In this document: positions 9,929-17,419 of the stretch, piece after piece
Position numbering within the stretch: position 1 is the stretch's first letter
Layout of the letters: each line of letters begins with the position of its first letter
Assembly (NCBI RefSeq): GCF_042687825.1
Contig: NZ_JBHUQE010000003.1
Location: 62,001-126,000 of the forward strand
Length of the DNA: 64,000 nt
DNA from: Sedimentitalea sp042687825
GTDB lineage: Bacteria; Pseudomonadota; Alphaproteobacteria; Rhodobacterales; Rhodobacteraceae
Direction: 5' to 3'
Position numbers and translations under genes: made by a program
The notes under the pieces: generated by a model
Databases searched by the model: none
What the model was told of the DNA's origin: nothing
The model's input: only the letters and a program-made list of their open reading frames with translations

Positions 9929-10996
9929 CTACACTTTCTGATTGCGCTGCCCCCGCAGCGCATGCCGGGTCAGGATGCGCGCCTGCGCCGCTGTCAGCGG
10001 GATCGAGCCCGGCGTCATCTGCAGCCGGGCATAGAGGGCGCGAAACGGCTCTTGTTCGACCAAGGCGCGAAACCGGGCATGGCGCCAGGCGACGGCGGCG
10101 GCCTGCAACTCGGCCAGCACCGGATCGGCATGCAGCGCCTGCAACAGTGGATCGCGGCGCGGCGCGATCCGATCGATGCTGACATCCGTGTCGGTGTTGA
10201 AATTGCGCTCGACCCAATAATCCATGCCCAGCCTCTGATCGGCATGCACGGCGCGGCCGCGATCGGATTTGACCACATAGCTTTGCATCGCCCCCAGCGG
10301 ATAGTGGTTCAACTGCACCAGCCGGTGATTGGGGCGCCCGTAATCCGAAAACAGACGCTTGATCTTGAACCGGTCATCCAGTTCCCGGCCTTCGCCGTCG
10401 AACCAGCGTGCCGCCGGCAGGCGGTCGGCGACCGGGCTGCGCGGGCGGTGCACCCCCAGTTTGCGATAGGTGCCGTCATTGCGATACAGCGTCTTGAACA
10501 TCGTCGTGCGCCAGGGCCAGAACATCACGGCCGGCGCACAGCGGGAGAACGTCCGGGTGACCGGCCGGTCGTCAAAGGCGTCGATGCCGGCATTGCCGAA
10601 CAGCCGCCAGGTCAGGGTGATCGCGCTGGCCTGCGGCAGCGCCTGCAGCAGCGCCTGCAGGCTGTGGTCGCCGGTATGGATGTTGACGAACTCGTCGATA
10701 TCCAGCGTCAACAGCCAATCGGCCTGGCGCACGATCTCCAGTTTGTCGGCGCGTTTCAGTGCGGTGAACTGGATGCCGCCCCGGTCATGGGGGGGCGGGT
10801 TGCGTTCGTGCTGCAGCCAGCCCATCTGGGCCAGCCGGTCCAGCATGGTATCGGTGCCGTCCTGACAGTCGTTCGAGAACACCAGAAAGTCGCTGAACCC
10901 TACCGCCCGGTGATGCGCCAGCCATTCCAGCAGGAAAGCCCCCTCGTTTCGCACGGTCAGAACAATGAGTGATTTCAATTCAGTACATCCGTTCAT
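9929..10996 (-). CDS. Glycosyltransferase family 2-like protein (paralog 1)
   Basis: 355 residues, one of three paralogs in this cassette. The N-terminus has the shared pattern LIVLTVRNEGAFLLEWLAHH followed by FSNDCQDGTDTMLDRL, and a metal-binding acidic motif TLDIDEFVNI. This is the glycosyltransferase 2-like group that begins with a V(R/K)NEGPFLLEW core. The donor and acceptor are unknown. No membrane helix or signal peptide is seen, so it is probably cytosolic. It is last in a four-gene operon, 12 bases after the large fused gene. Confidence 0.82.
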   Translation of the reverse strand: MNGCTELKSLIVLTVRNEGAFLLEWLAHHRAVGFSDFLVFSNDCQDGTDTMLDRLAQMGWLQHERNPPPHDRGGIQFTALKRADKLEIVRQADWLLTLDIDEFVNIHTGDHSLQALLQALPQASAITLTWRLFGNAGIDAFDDRPVTRTFSRCAPAVMFWPWRTTMFKTLYRNDGTYRKLGVHRPRSPVADRLPAARWFDGEGRELDDRFKIKRLFSDYGRPNHRLVQLNHYPLGAMQSYVVKSDRGRAVHADQRLGMDYWVERNFNTDTDVSIDRIAPRRDPLLQALHADPVLAELQAAAVAWRHARFRALVEQEPFRALYARLQMTPGSIPLTAAQARILTRHALRGQRNQKV

Positions 10997-11008
10997 TCAT
11001 GTGCGGCA

Positions 11009-13336
11009 TCAGCTTTCCATGTCCAGCGCCAAGGCATAGGCGACGCGTTCGGTCTCGGTCAGCTTGACCGCGAGAGCCTGCTGATACAGGCTTTCGAATT
11101 CCGGCATGCCGCGCAGTTCGGCGGCCTTGGCCCGGTGCCAGTCCACGCCGTATCGGTGCCAGCGCCGCAACGCATCATCCTGCAGCAGCCGGTCGTATTC
11201 GGCGCGCAGGCGCGGCAGGTTGCGCTGGATCGTAATGTCGCGGAAACCGGACCAGTCCATGCGGATCCAATAGTTGATGCCGATCGAGCGGTCCACATGC
11301 AGCGCCCGGCCGCGCTGGCGCTTGATCAGAAAGCTTTCGGCGCTGCGCAAGGCATAGTGGTTCAGTTGCAGCAGGTCATAGCCGATCGAACGTTTCGAAT
11401 TGCGCCAGCCGTTGCGGGCGACCTCGTGCGTCATGTCCTGACCCGACCCGTTGACCCAGCGGACCCGGTCCTGCATCGCCGCGTCCAGCCGGTTGGGCCG
11501 GTGGCAGCTGATCTTGCCATAGGCGCCGATATTCTTGGACATCGTCTTGAAACCCCAGGCGGTGTGCGGTTTCGGACAGTAGGCCGGGGCGCAGGCGTCA
11601 AACTGATCGATGACGAAATCATCGGCCAGGCGGGTGATGCCATTGTGGCCAAACAGCCGCCAGGTCATCGCGACATTGGTGGCGTCCGGCACATGCGCCA
11701 GGAAATCATCCAGCGTGCCGTTGCCACAACGCACATTCATGAATTCGTCCACATCGATATGGATGATCCAGTCGGCCTGGCGGATAACTTTTTCGCGCAG
11801 CGCCCGGTTCAATGCGTGTTGCTGCGGCGAGTTGCCCTTCCAGGCATCGTTGCTGCGGTGATGCAGCAGCCCCATTTCCTGCAGGCGGTCCAGCAACTGG
11901 GCCGTGCCGTCGGTGCAGTCATTGGTATAGATCAGAAAGCTGTCGACCCCGATGGCGCGGTGATAGGCGATCCATTCCAGGATATAGGGGGCTTCGTTCT
12001 TCATGCAGCCGACGATGACCCTGCCGGTCGACCCCGGCGGCAGCCGGCGCGGCGGGGCGGGGGAAAAGGGGGCGGCCAGTTCCTCTTCGTTCACCGCGCC
12101 CAGGCGGTTATGCGGCGCAAAGGAAGATCGCTGCAGTTTCTGGAAATTCTGCACCGCCAGCGGCGGCATCAGGGCGCGCGCCGCCGGCGACAAGCGCATG
12201 GTGTCCGCTGTCGCGCGGGCGGCGGCCCGGCGTCCGGCGCGGGTGGCCTTGTCGATACGATACATGAAGGCCAGCAGATACTGGCTGGCGCGATAGCCAT
12301 AGCCGGGATCGGCCTCGGTCCAGGTCCCGGCGGGCGGCGCGCTGCGGAACAGTCCGGCGCTGAGCGCCGGATGGTCCCGGATCAGAGCGGCGTTGTCAGC
12401 AGCAAACCGGCGAGAGACCGGGGCCAGCGCGCCTGCGTCCAGGGGCGGGCCATCGACCGCGATCTCGTTCAGAAGGTCCCGCCACAAGGGGCGCGGGATC
12501 AAGCGCTTGCGGTCGGCCAGCAGCCGCAGCAACAGGCTATTCAACTGCCGGCAACGGGCCAGCCAGGCGGCCGAGACCGGTTCCGGAACCGCGGCGGGGT
12601 CGGCCTTGCCAATGCGGGCGTCAATGCCGAAACAGGCACGGATTTCGTCGGTGACCCCGGGGGCGGCAAAGGCGGCGGCGTCATGGGGGCGCAGTTGCGT
12701 TGCGCCCTTGCCGAACGCACCGTCCCAGAATTGCACCAGTGCTGCATAGTCCAGCCAGAACGGCGGCGCCTGGGTTTCCAGAAACTGGCCGGCGGGTGGG
12801 TCGATGCGGGGTGCATCCGCCAGGCAGGCGGCCCACCAGTCGGGTGCGTCGGCCAGCGCCAATTCGCGGTCCAACGATACGGCACGGCCCTGAAAAATCT
12901 GCGCGGCATAGTGGCGGGCCAGCATCGGGGCCTGTTCATCCACATGGGCCAGGATACGGATATCCGACGACAGGGGGGTCAGCAGATCGCGCAGCCGTGC
13001 CAGCTCGGACGGGCGGTGCAGCGAATGGCCCAGCTGAGAGGCCGACAGGATCAGCGTATCGGGGCGGTGGCGCGCGATCTCGGCCGCCAGGTCGGCGGCC
13101 AGTCCGGAGCGCAGGCTTTCCTGATCCCGGAGCGCCGCATAGCCGCGGGCCTGGCGCAGGGGGTCGACATGGTCGGGATCGGTCACCGCCATATAGAGAC
13201 GGGTGTGGTTGCCCTTGCCCGGTGCGCGCGGAAAAAGCACGCCCTTGGACGACAATTGCTCGCGCTTGGCGGCCAGCACCTGCTGCAGCCGCTGCGCGCC
13301 CCAAATGTCCAACCCGATATGCAGATAAATACGCAT
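11009..13336 (-). CDS. Fusion: sulfotransferase-like N-terminal region + family 2-like glycosyltransferase (paralog 2)
   Basis: 775 residues from ATG 13336, chosen because TGATG overlaps the sulfotransferase stop by one base. Residues 1 to about 330 begin IYLHIGLDIWGAQRLQQVL and contain LSSKGVLFPRAPGKGNH, the layout of a sulfotransferase/P-loop domain, but the KTGTT PAPS loop is replaced by DIWGA. A linker follows. From about residue 440 there is a glycosyltransferase domain with VGCMKNEAPYILEWIAYH, YTNDCTDGTAQLLDRL and HIDVDEFMNV. The family and fusion are read directly; loss of sulfotransferase activity is inferred. It is twice the length of its paralogs. Confidence 0.78.
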   Translation of the reverse strand: MRIYLHIGLDIWGAQRLQQVLAAKREQLSSKGVLFPRAPGKGNHTRLYMAVTDPDHVDPLRQARGYAALRDQESLRSGLAADLAAEIARHRPDTLILSASQLGHSLHRPSELARLRDLLTPLSSDIRILAHVDEQAPMLARHYAAQIFQGRAVSLDRELALADAPDWWAACLADAPRIDPPAGQFLETQAPPFWLDYAALVQFWDGAFGKGATQLRPHDAAAFAAPGVTDEIRACFGIDARIGKADPAAVPEPVSAAWLARCRQLNSLLLRLLADRKRLIPRPLWRDLLNEIAVDGPPLDAGALAPVSRRFAADNAALIRDHPALSAGLFRSAPPAGTWTEADPGYGYRASQYLLAFMYRIDKATRAGRRAAARATADTMRLSPAARALMPPLAVQNFQKLQRSSFAPHNRLGAVNEEELAAPFSPAPPRRLPPGSTGRVIVGCMKNEAPYILEWIAYHRAIGVDSFLIYTNDCTDGTAQLLDRLQEMGLLHHRSNDAWKGNSPQQHALNRALREKVIRQADWIIHIDVDEFMNVRCGNGTLDDFLAHVPDATNVAMTWRLFGHNGITRLADDFVIDQFDACAPAYCPKPHTAWGFKTMSKNIGAYGKISCHRPNRLDAAMQDRVRWVNGSGQDMTHEVARNGWRNSKRSIGYDLLQLNHYALRSAESFLIKRQRGRALHVDRSIGINYWIRMDWSGFRDITIQRNLPRLRAEYDRLLQDDALRRWHRYGVDWHRAKAAELRGMPEFESLYQQALAVKLTETERVAYALALDMES

Positions 13337-13971
13337 CAGACCGCCTGTCCCTTGCGGCGCAGCGGGTTGGCGTTCAGCCGGCCCCACCAGGGCAGTTCGC
13401 GCCCCAGAAACCCGCTGATCCGCTGGCGCGCCGATGGATCGGCCACGTCGTATTCCAGATAAGCCGGATCGCCGTCAAAGAACCGGGCCAGGCCGGCATA
13501 GTGCCCGTCGATCCATTGCATGCGTTCCTTGGTGGTGCCGCCATAGCCGGGCGGCAGGCCGGGCACGGGGCTGTCGGGCAGGCGGGCGGTGGCCAGGTCG
13601 GACCAGGCCAGCATGGATTGTGACAAATCATAGCTGTCGCGGCGCGAGGCCAGAAACCGGACGCCGGGATGATGCGCGCGCAGGGCCAGGATCAGGGCAA
13701 AGTCCATCTGCGGCCACAGCGACGTGTCGGCGCGCAGCATGCTCATCTCGGAAACCGCGTCGCATTCGGACAGAAAGGCGCCCGGATCGCCGGTCTTGAA
13801 ATAGCCGCGATACAGCAGGTCGGCGACAAAGGCCCCCTTGAGCGCCGGGTCAGACGTGTTGCGCCCGCGCAGGCGGTGGTCGGCGACCTTTAGGCCCGAC
13901 AGGCGCAGCGCCCGCGCCAGGGTTGTGGTGCCGGTCTTGGGCAGGCCCAGATTGACCACCTGCAGGCTCAT
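13336..13971 (-). CDS. Sulfotransferase family protein
   Basis: 211 residues. The N-terminus VNLGLPKTGTTTLARAL is an intact 5'-phosphosulfate-binding loop, and SRRDSYDLSQSMLAW fits the 3'-phosphate-binding motif region. It should move sulfate from PAPS to a carbohydrate or another hydroxyl. It is coupled on both sides: 4-base overlap with the upstream glycosyltransferase and 1-base overlap with the downstream fused gene. The context suggests sulfation of a glycan made by the neighbouring transferases; that is inference. Confidence 0.82.
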   Translation of the reverse strand: MSLQVVNLGLPKTGTTTLARALRLSGLKVADHRLRGRNTSDPALKGAFVADLLYRGYFKTGDPGAFLSECDAVSEMSMLRADTSLWPQMDFALILALRAHHPGVRFLASRRDSYDLSQSMLAWSDLATARLPDSPVPGLPPGYGGTTKERMQWIDGHYAGLARFFDGDPAYLEYDVADPSARQRISGFLGRELPWWGRLNANPLRRKGQAV

Positions 13972-15032
13972 GGCGCCGGCCTTGTGCTGCCTGGAGGCGC
14001 GGCCTGCAACAGGCCCAGGTCACGCAACAGCGCCTCTTCCTGCGGTGGCAACGGGCCAGCGGCCAGCAACTGCGCCCGCATCCGGCGATAGGCGGGTTGC
14101 GTCAACAACGCATCGCGCCGGGCAATGTGCTGCTCTACGGTCTCTTGATGCAGGGCGCGGATTTCCGGGTCGGCCAACAACGCGGCCAATGCCGATTGCA
14201 ACGCCGGAAGATACCGCAATATGCTGGTATCCTCATAGGCCGGGTCGTTGCGTTCGCGCCAATAGGTGTCGTCAAAGTGGCGGTTTTCCCGGTTCACATC
14301 ACCACGGTCGTTCTTGACCAGATAACTGTCCAGCGACCGCAGGGCATAGTGGTTCAGCGTCGCAAAGCGCCGCGCGCCGCGGGCCGGAAAACGCCGGATG
14401 CGCCGCGGATTGGCCGCGACCAGAAACCGGTGCGGCACGTTGCGCCCGGCGCCATCGGTCCAGACCGGGCGCTTTTTCGGCGCCAGGTTGCCGCGAAAGA
14501 AAGGCCGGTGCGCGCCGAAATACTGCAGCGGAAAATCGCGCCGCACCAATGTTTTGACCTCGATCGCGGCCTCGCCGCACCACAGGTCCGGGTTATGCGA
14601 CCGGCGAAACTGAGCGATCACCGGCACGTCGGAAAAACGCTCGATCCCGTCATTGGCAAAGAACTGGAAGCTGACCGAAATCGCCTGAGGATCGCCGCAG
14701 GCCTCGATCAGCGCCGGGATCGTATGATCGCCGGCATGGATGTTCAGAAACTCGTCGACATCGGCGATCCAGACCCAGTCGGCAGCGGCCACCACGGCCT
14801 GATGGCGGGCGTCTTTCAATGCCTCCATCTGATAGTTGCGCCCGACCGCCGGATTGGGCAGGTGCTGGACCAGACCGCGCGCCGCCAGCGCCTGCAACAG
14901 ACGGTCGGTGCCGTCGCAGCAATCGTTGGAATAGAACAGGAAATCGGTGACCCCGAGCAGCTGGTTATACGCGATCCACTCCAGCAGGAACGGCCCCTCG
15001 TTCTTGACGCAGGTTACCGCGGTGATCCGCAT
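13968..15032 (-). CDS. Glycosyltransferase family 2-like protein (paralog 3), first gene of the cassette
   Basis: 354 residues from ATG 15032, with GAGGG about 6 bases upstream; the longer in-frame extension to 15188 was rejected because it lacks family similarity. Motifs match the paralogs: ITAVTCVKNEGPFLLEWIAY, FYSNDCCDGTDRLLQAL and IADVDEFLNIHAG. It is probably a cytosolic glycosyltransferase. It heads the minus-strand operon, whose promoter should lie in 15033-15236, shared with the divergent membrane protein gene. Confidence 0.82.
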   Translation of the reverse strand: MRITAVTCVKNEGPFLLEWIAYNQLLGVTDFLFYSNDCCDGTDRLLQALAARGLVQHLPNPAVGRNYQMEALKDARHQAVVAAADWVWIADVDEFLNIHAGDHTIPALIEACGDPQAISVSFQFFANDGIERFSDVPVIAQFRRSHNPDLWCGEAAIEVKTLVRRDFPLQYFGAHRPFFRGNLAPKKRPVWTDGAGRNVPHRFLVAANPRRIRRFPARGARRFATLNHYALRSLDSYLVKNDRGDVNRENRHFDDTYWRERNDPAYEDTSILRYLPALQSALAALLADPEIRALHQETVEQHIARRDALLTQPAYRRMRAQLLAAGPLPPQEEALLRDLGLLQAAPPGSTRPAP

Positions 15033-15236
15033 GCAGGCCCTCTTTTTCGCGTTGCCCCGGCGGCCCGAACAGCCTGCAAGCGACAGCGCATATTGTTTTG
15101 GCAATTCATGACAGTTCATCGGAAATCCGTCAACGCGGGCCCCGGTCTTCGGCAAATTTGTCGAGACTTTCCGGCACTTGTGCCACAATGGCGGTTGCGG
15201 ACGGGCCGCGTCGTTCGTCGCCGACAGGAGGGAAGA

Positions 15237-15992
15237 ATGGAATTCGAGGCACAGGAAACGTTCAAGCTGGTGATCCTGATGATCGCCGGCGCGGCTTTTG
15301 CCGGGGTCGGACTATGGCTGCTGCTGCGTCCCAAACCCAGCGGCGCATCGGCCAAGATCGAGCTGTTCGGGTTGAAATTCGAAAGCTCGTCGGCCGGATT
15401 GCTGGTGTTTCTGATCGGCGCGGTGTTTCTGGTCCTGCCGCTGTTCGTTCCGGAAAAAACCGTCATTGCGACGACGGCGACATCGACGACGGCAAACGCG
15501 GCGACCGAGAGGGCGACGGCAACGACGACCGAACCTGCACCAGCAGCCGCGACTGCGGCCCCCCGGCCGGCGGACCCGGGCACCGCGTCGCCGCCCGCCC
15601 CGGCCGGGCGCAGCGCCCTCTTGTTGCCGCCCGATGCGCATGTCTCCGAACAGGAACCCAACGATCGCATTCAGGCTGCCAACCAGCTTGGGTTCGGCCA
15701 GACCCTGAAAGGCCGCGTAAGGGCGGGCGAGGCCGACTGGGTCGTGATCGCGCTGCCCGACCCGGCACCTAAATTCGTCGAACTAAAGGTCCGCCACGTG
15801 GGCGGCAACTATGTCGAGGCCGTGCTGTTTGATGCACGCGAAATCAAGATCGGCAGGCGGCAGGCAAGTGACGGAACCCATTATATCCGCGCCGAAGTGC
15901 TGAAGAATGACAGGTATTACGTGCGCCTTGTCTGCGATATCGGTTCCTCGGTCGACTACGAGATCGCTCTGCAGCACGCTGCGGCGGATTGA
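15237..15992 (+). CDS. Membrane-anchored protein with PPC-like C-terminal domain
   Basis: 251 residues from ATG 15237 with AGGAGGGA upstream. Two hydrophobic helices at about 11-30 and 55-75 are followed by a Thr/Ala/Pro-rich linker (roughly 80-135). The C-terminal domain starts EQEPNDRIQAANQLGFGQT and continues GRVRAGEADWVVIALPD, like bacterial pre-peptidase C-terminal (PPC) beta-sandwich domains usually found on secreted proteins. The domain is therefore probably periplasmic. Function unknown. It is divergent from the glycosyltransferase/sulfotransferase operon, so a role at the envelope is possible. Confidence 0.65.
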   Translation: MEFEAQETFKLVILMIAGAAFAGVGLWLLLRPKPSGASAKIELFGLKFESSSAGLLVFLIGAVFLVLPLFVPEKTVIATTATSTTANAATERATATTTEPAPAAATAAPRPADPGTASPPAPAGRSALLLPPDAHVSEQEPNDRIQAANQLGFGQTLKGRVRAGEADWVVIALPDPAPKFVELKVRHVGGNYVEAVLFDAREIKIGRRQASDGTHYIRAEVLKNDRYYVRLVCDIGSSVDYEIALQHAAAD

Positions 15993-16039
15993 TTACCAGG
16001 GCCAGTATCCTGATGCCCCGGTGAAACCCGCATCGCCAT

Positions 16040-16053
16040 TTGATCTAAATCAT
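16040..16053 (+). promoter_or_regulatory. FNR/FnrL-type box
   Basis: TTGAT-CTAA-ATCAT matches the FNR-family consensus TTGAT-N4-ATCAA at 9 of 10 fixed positions. It lies 61 bases upstream of the pmpA start and shares its last two bases with the first ATTC-N8-GAAT operator. It suggests oxygen or redox control of the sulfur transporter genes. The sequence match is direct; regulator binding is inferred. Confidence 0.6.
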
Positions 16054-16067
16054 TCCAGTAATGGAAT
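16052..16067 (+). promoter_or_regulatory. SqrR/BigR-type operator 1 (ATTC-N8-GAAT)
   Basis: ATTC-CAGTAATG-GAAT, within a near-perfect palindrome ATTCCA-GTAA-TGGAAT. ATTC-N8-GAAT is the published binding pattern of the persulfide-sensing ArsR-family repressors SqrR and BigR. It lies 46 bases before the pmpA start codon. No sqrR/bigR gene is in this window. Confidence 0.65.
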
Positions 16068-16076
16068 GCGTTTCGT

Positions 16077-16092
16077 ATTCTGCAAGCGGAAT
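16077..16092 (+). promoter_or_regulatory. SqrR/BigR-type operator 2 (ATTC-N8-GAAT)
   Basis: ATTC-TGCAAGCG-GAAT, 25 bases downstream of operator 1 and just before the ribosome binding site of pmpA (TAGGAGC). Two sites placed about 2.4 helical turns apart in front of a sulfur-transporter gene fit repression relieved by sulfide or persulfide. Confidence 0.6.
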
Positions 16093-16113
16093 GTGAAATC
16101 GTAGGAGCAAATA

Positions 16114-16665
16114 ATGCCTCTGAACTGGAAATCGGGTGGTCTGCTGCTGGGGGTGGTGTTCTTTGCCGCGGTGCTGCTGGTGAAACCGATCGGCGTGTCG
16201 ACCCAGTTCGTCATCCTGAACGGTGTGATTGCCGATGCGGTCAATCCCGGGCTGGTGGTGCCCACAGGGGATGGCTGGGCGTCGGACAACGCCTATCTGA
16301 ACAAATCCGGCGGCAAATACGCCAAATCCGTGGCGAACCCGTTGAACTACAGCTTTGTATTCGTGCTGGCGATGGCGCTGGGCGGGTTTCTGTCAGCGCG
16401 GCTGCGCGGCGGTCTGGATACGGGCGAGCGCCGGATGCCGGCGCTGTGGCGGGCCAATTTCGGGGACAGCGCGATGAAACGCTATGTTGTGGCCTTTCTG
16501 GGCGGTTTTGTCGTTCTTTACGGCGCGCGCCTGGCCGGGGGCTGCACGTCGGGGCACATGATGTCGGGCATGATGCAGACGGCCGTGTCCGGTTATCTTT
16601 TTGCCGCCGGCGCCTTTCTTGCGGCTGTCCCGGTGGCGCTGCTGATGTACAAAAAGGAGGCCTGA
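16114..16665 (+). CDS. pmpA: YeeE/YedE (DUF395) family sulfur transporter subunit, PmpA-like
   Basis: 183 residues with four or five hydrophobic segments. The conserved cysteine motif ARLAGGCTSGH near residues 143-153 is the mark of YeeE/YedE proteins (TsuA), which pass thiosulfate or related sulfur species through the membrane by cysteine relay. It is one half of the usual fold; the second half is encoded by the next gene, 3 bases later. In organisms with BigR/SqrR such split pairs (PmpA/PmpB) sit in the sulfide-response regulon, which fits the operators upstream. Substrate not proven. Confidence 0.85.
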   Translation: MPLNWKSGGLLLGVVFFAAVLLVKPIGVSTQFVILNGVIADAVNPGLVVPTGDGWASDNAYLNKSGGKYAKSVANPLNYSFVFVLAMALGGFLSARLRGGLDTGERRMPALWRANFGDSAMKRYVVAFLGGFVVLYGARLAGGCTSGHMMSGMMQTAVSGYLFAAGAFLAAVPVALLMYKKEA

Positions 16666-16668
16666 GCC

Positions 16669-17262
16669 ATGACCAGCCTAGTTCTTGCCCTGCTGATCGG
16701 CACCGCCTTTGGCGTGGTGCTGGACCGGATCGGCGCCAGCAATCCCACCCTGATCGGGCGGATGCTGAACCTGAGCAACTTGCACCTGGCCAAAACCATC
16801 CTGCTGGCGATCGGCACCGGTTCGGTTCTGATGTTCGGCGGCCAGATGCTGGGGCTGGTCGAAGTCGGGCACATGTCCGTCAAGACCGCCTATGTCGGTG
16901 TCGTTCTGGGCGGGGTGCTGCTGGGGGCCGGATGGGCGGCCTCCGGCTATTGTCCGGGCACCGGAATCGTCGCCGCGGCCGCCGGTCGCCGGGACGCACT
17001 GTTCTTTATCGCGGGTGGGCTGCTGGGGGCGGCAGCGTATATGGTCACCTATCCGATATGGCAGGCCAGCGGTCTGCTGGAACCGGTCCTTGGCGGCAAA
17101 GTGACCCTGGGCGCGGTGCCGGGCAGCAAATTTGACGCCGTGACCACCTGGCCCGGCGACGTGCTGGGGCTGGTTCTGGGGCTGGGCTTTGTCGTCATGG
17201 CCTTTGCGCTGCCCGACCGGCTGGTTGCAAAGCCCGACGACCTGAGGCAACCCGCCGAATGA
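16669..17262 (+). CDS. pmpB: YeeE/YedE (DUF395) family sulfur transporter subunit, PmpB-like
   Basis: 197 residues. It carries the second YeeE/YedE cysteine motif ASGYCPGTGIVAAAAGRRDA and five hydrophobic stretches (about 3-20, 38-60, 73-95, 105-125, 165-183). It starts 3 bases after pmpA and shares its regulation. A strong terminator follows at 17316. The two proteins probably form one heteromeric channel for reduced sulfur. Confidence 0.85.
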   Translation: MTSLVLALLIGTAFGVVLDRIGASNPTLIGRMLNLSNLHLAKTILLAIGTGSVLMFGGQMLGLVEVGHMSVKTAYVGVVLGGVLLGAGWAASGYCPGTGIVAAAAGRRDALFFIAGGLLGAAAYMVTYPIWQASGLLEPVLGGKVTLGAVPGSKFDAVTTWPGDVLGLVLGLGFVVMAFALPDRLVAKPDDLRQPAE

Positions 17263-17315
17263 TCTGAGGCGTGAAAGGGGAAACCCTTTGTCAGGGCCTG
17301 TTCCAACAGGCGGGT

Positions 17316-17363
17316 AGAGCGGTCCGGTGTTTGTGTTCCCACCGGGCCGCTCTTATACCTTTT
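17316..17363 (+). terminator. Rho-independent terminator of pmpAB
   Basis: A 14-bp stem (AGAGCGGTCCGGTG with CACCGGGCCGCTCT, one G-T pair, loop 17330-17339) is followed by TATACCTTTT. It separates pmpAB from xdhC. Confidence 0.8.
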
Positions 17364-17419
17364 GCGACCGCGGGGTCCGGTGAGGCCGGGCAGACCCTGC
17401 GTCCGCGAAAGGACCCCGG

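Noticed and set aside
11135..13462. 775-codon plus-strand open frame across the fused glycosyltransferase gene
   Set aside because: Arg/Gln/Gly-rich antisense shadow; the minus-strand frame has clear glycosyltransferase motifs and coupled overlaps.
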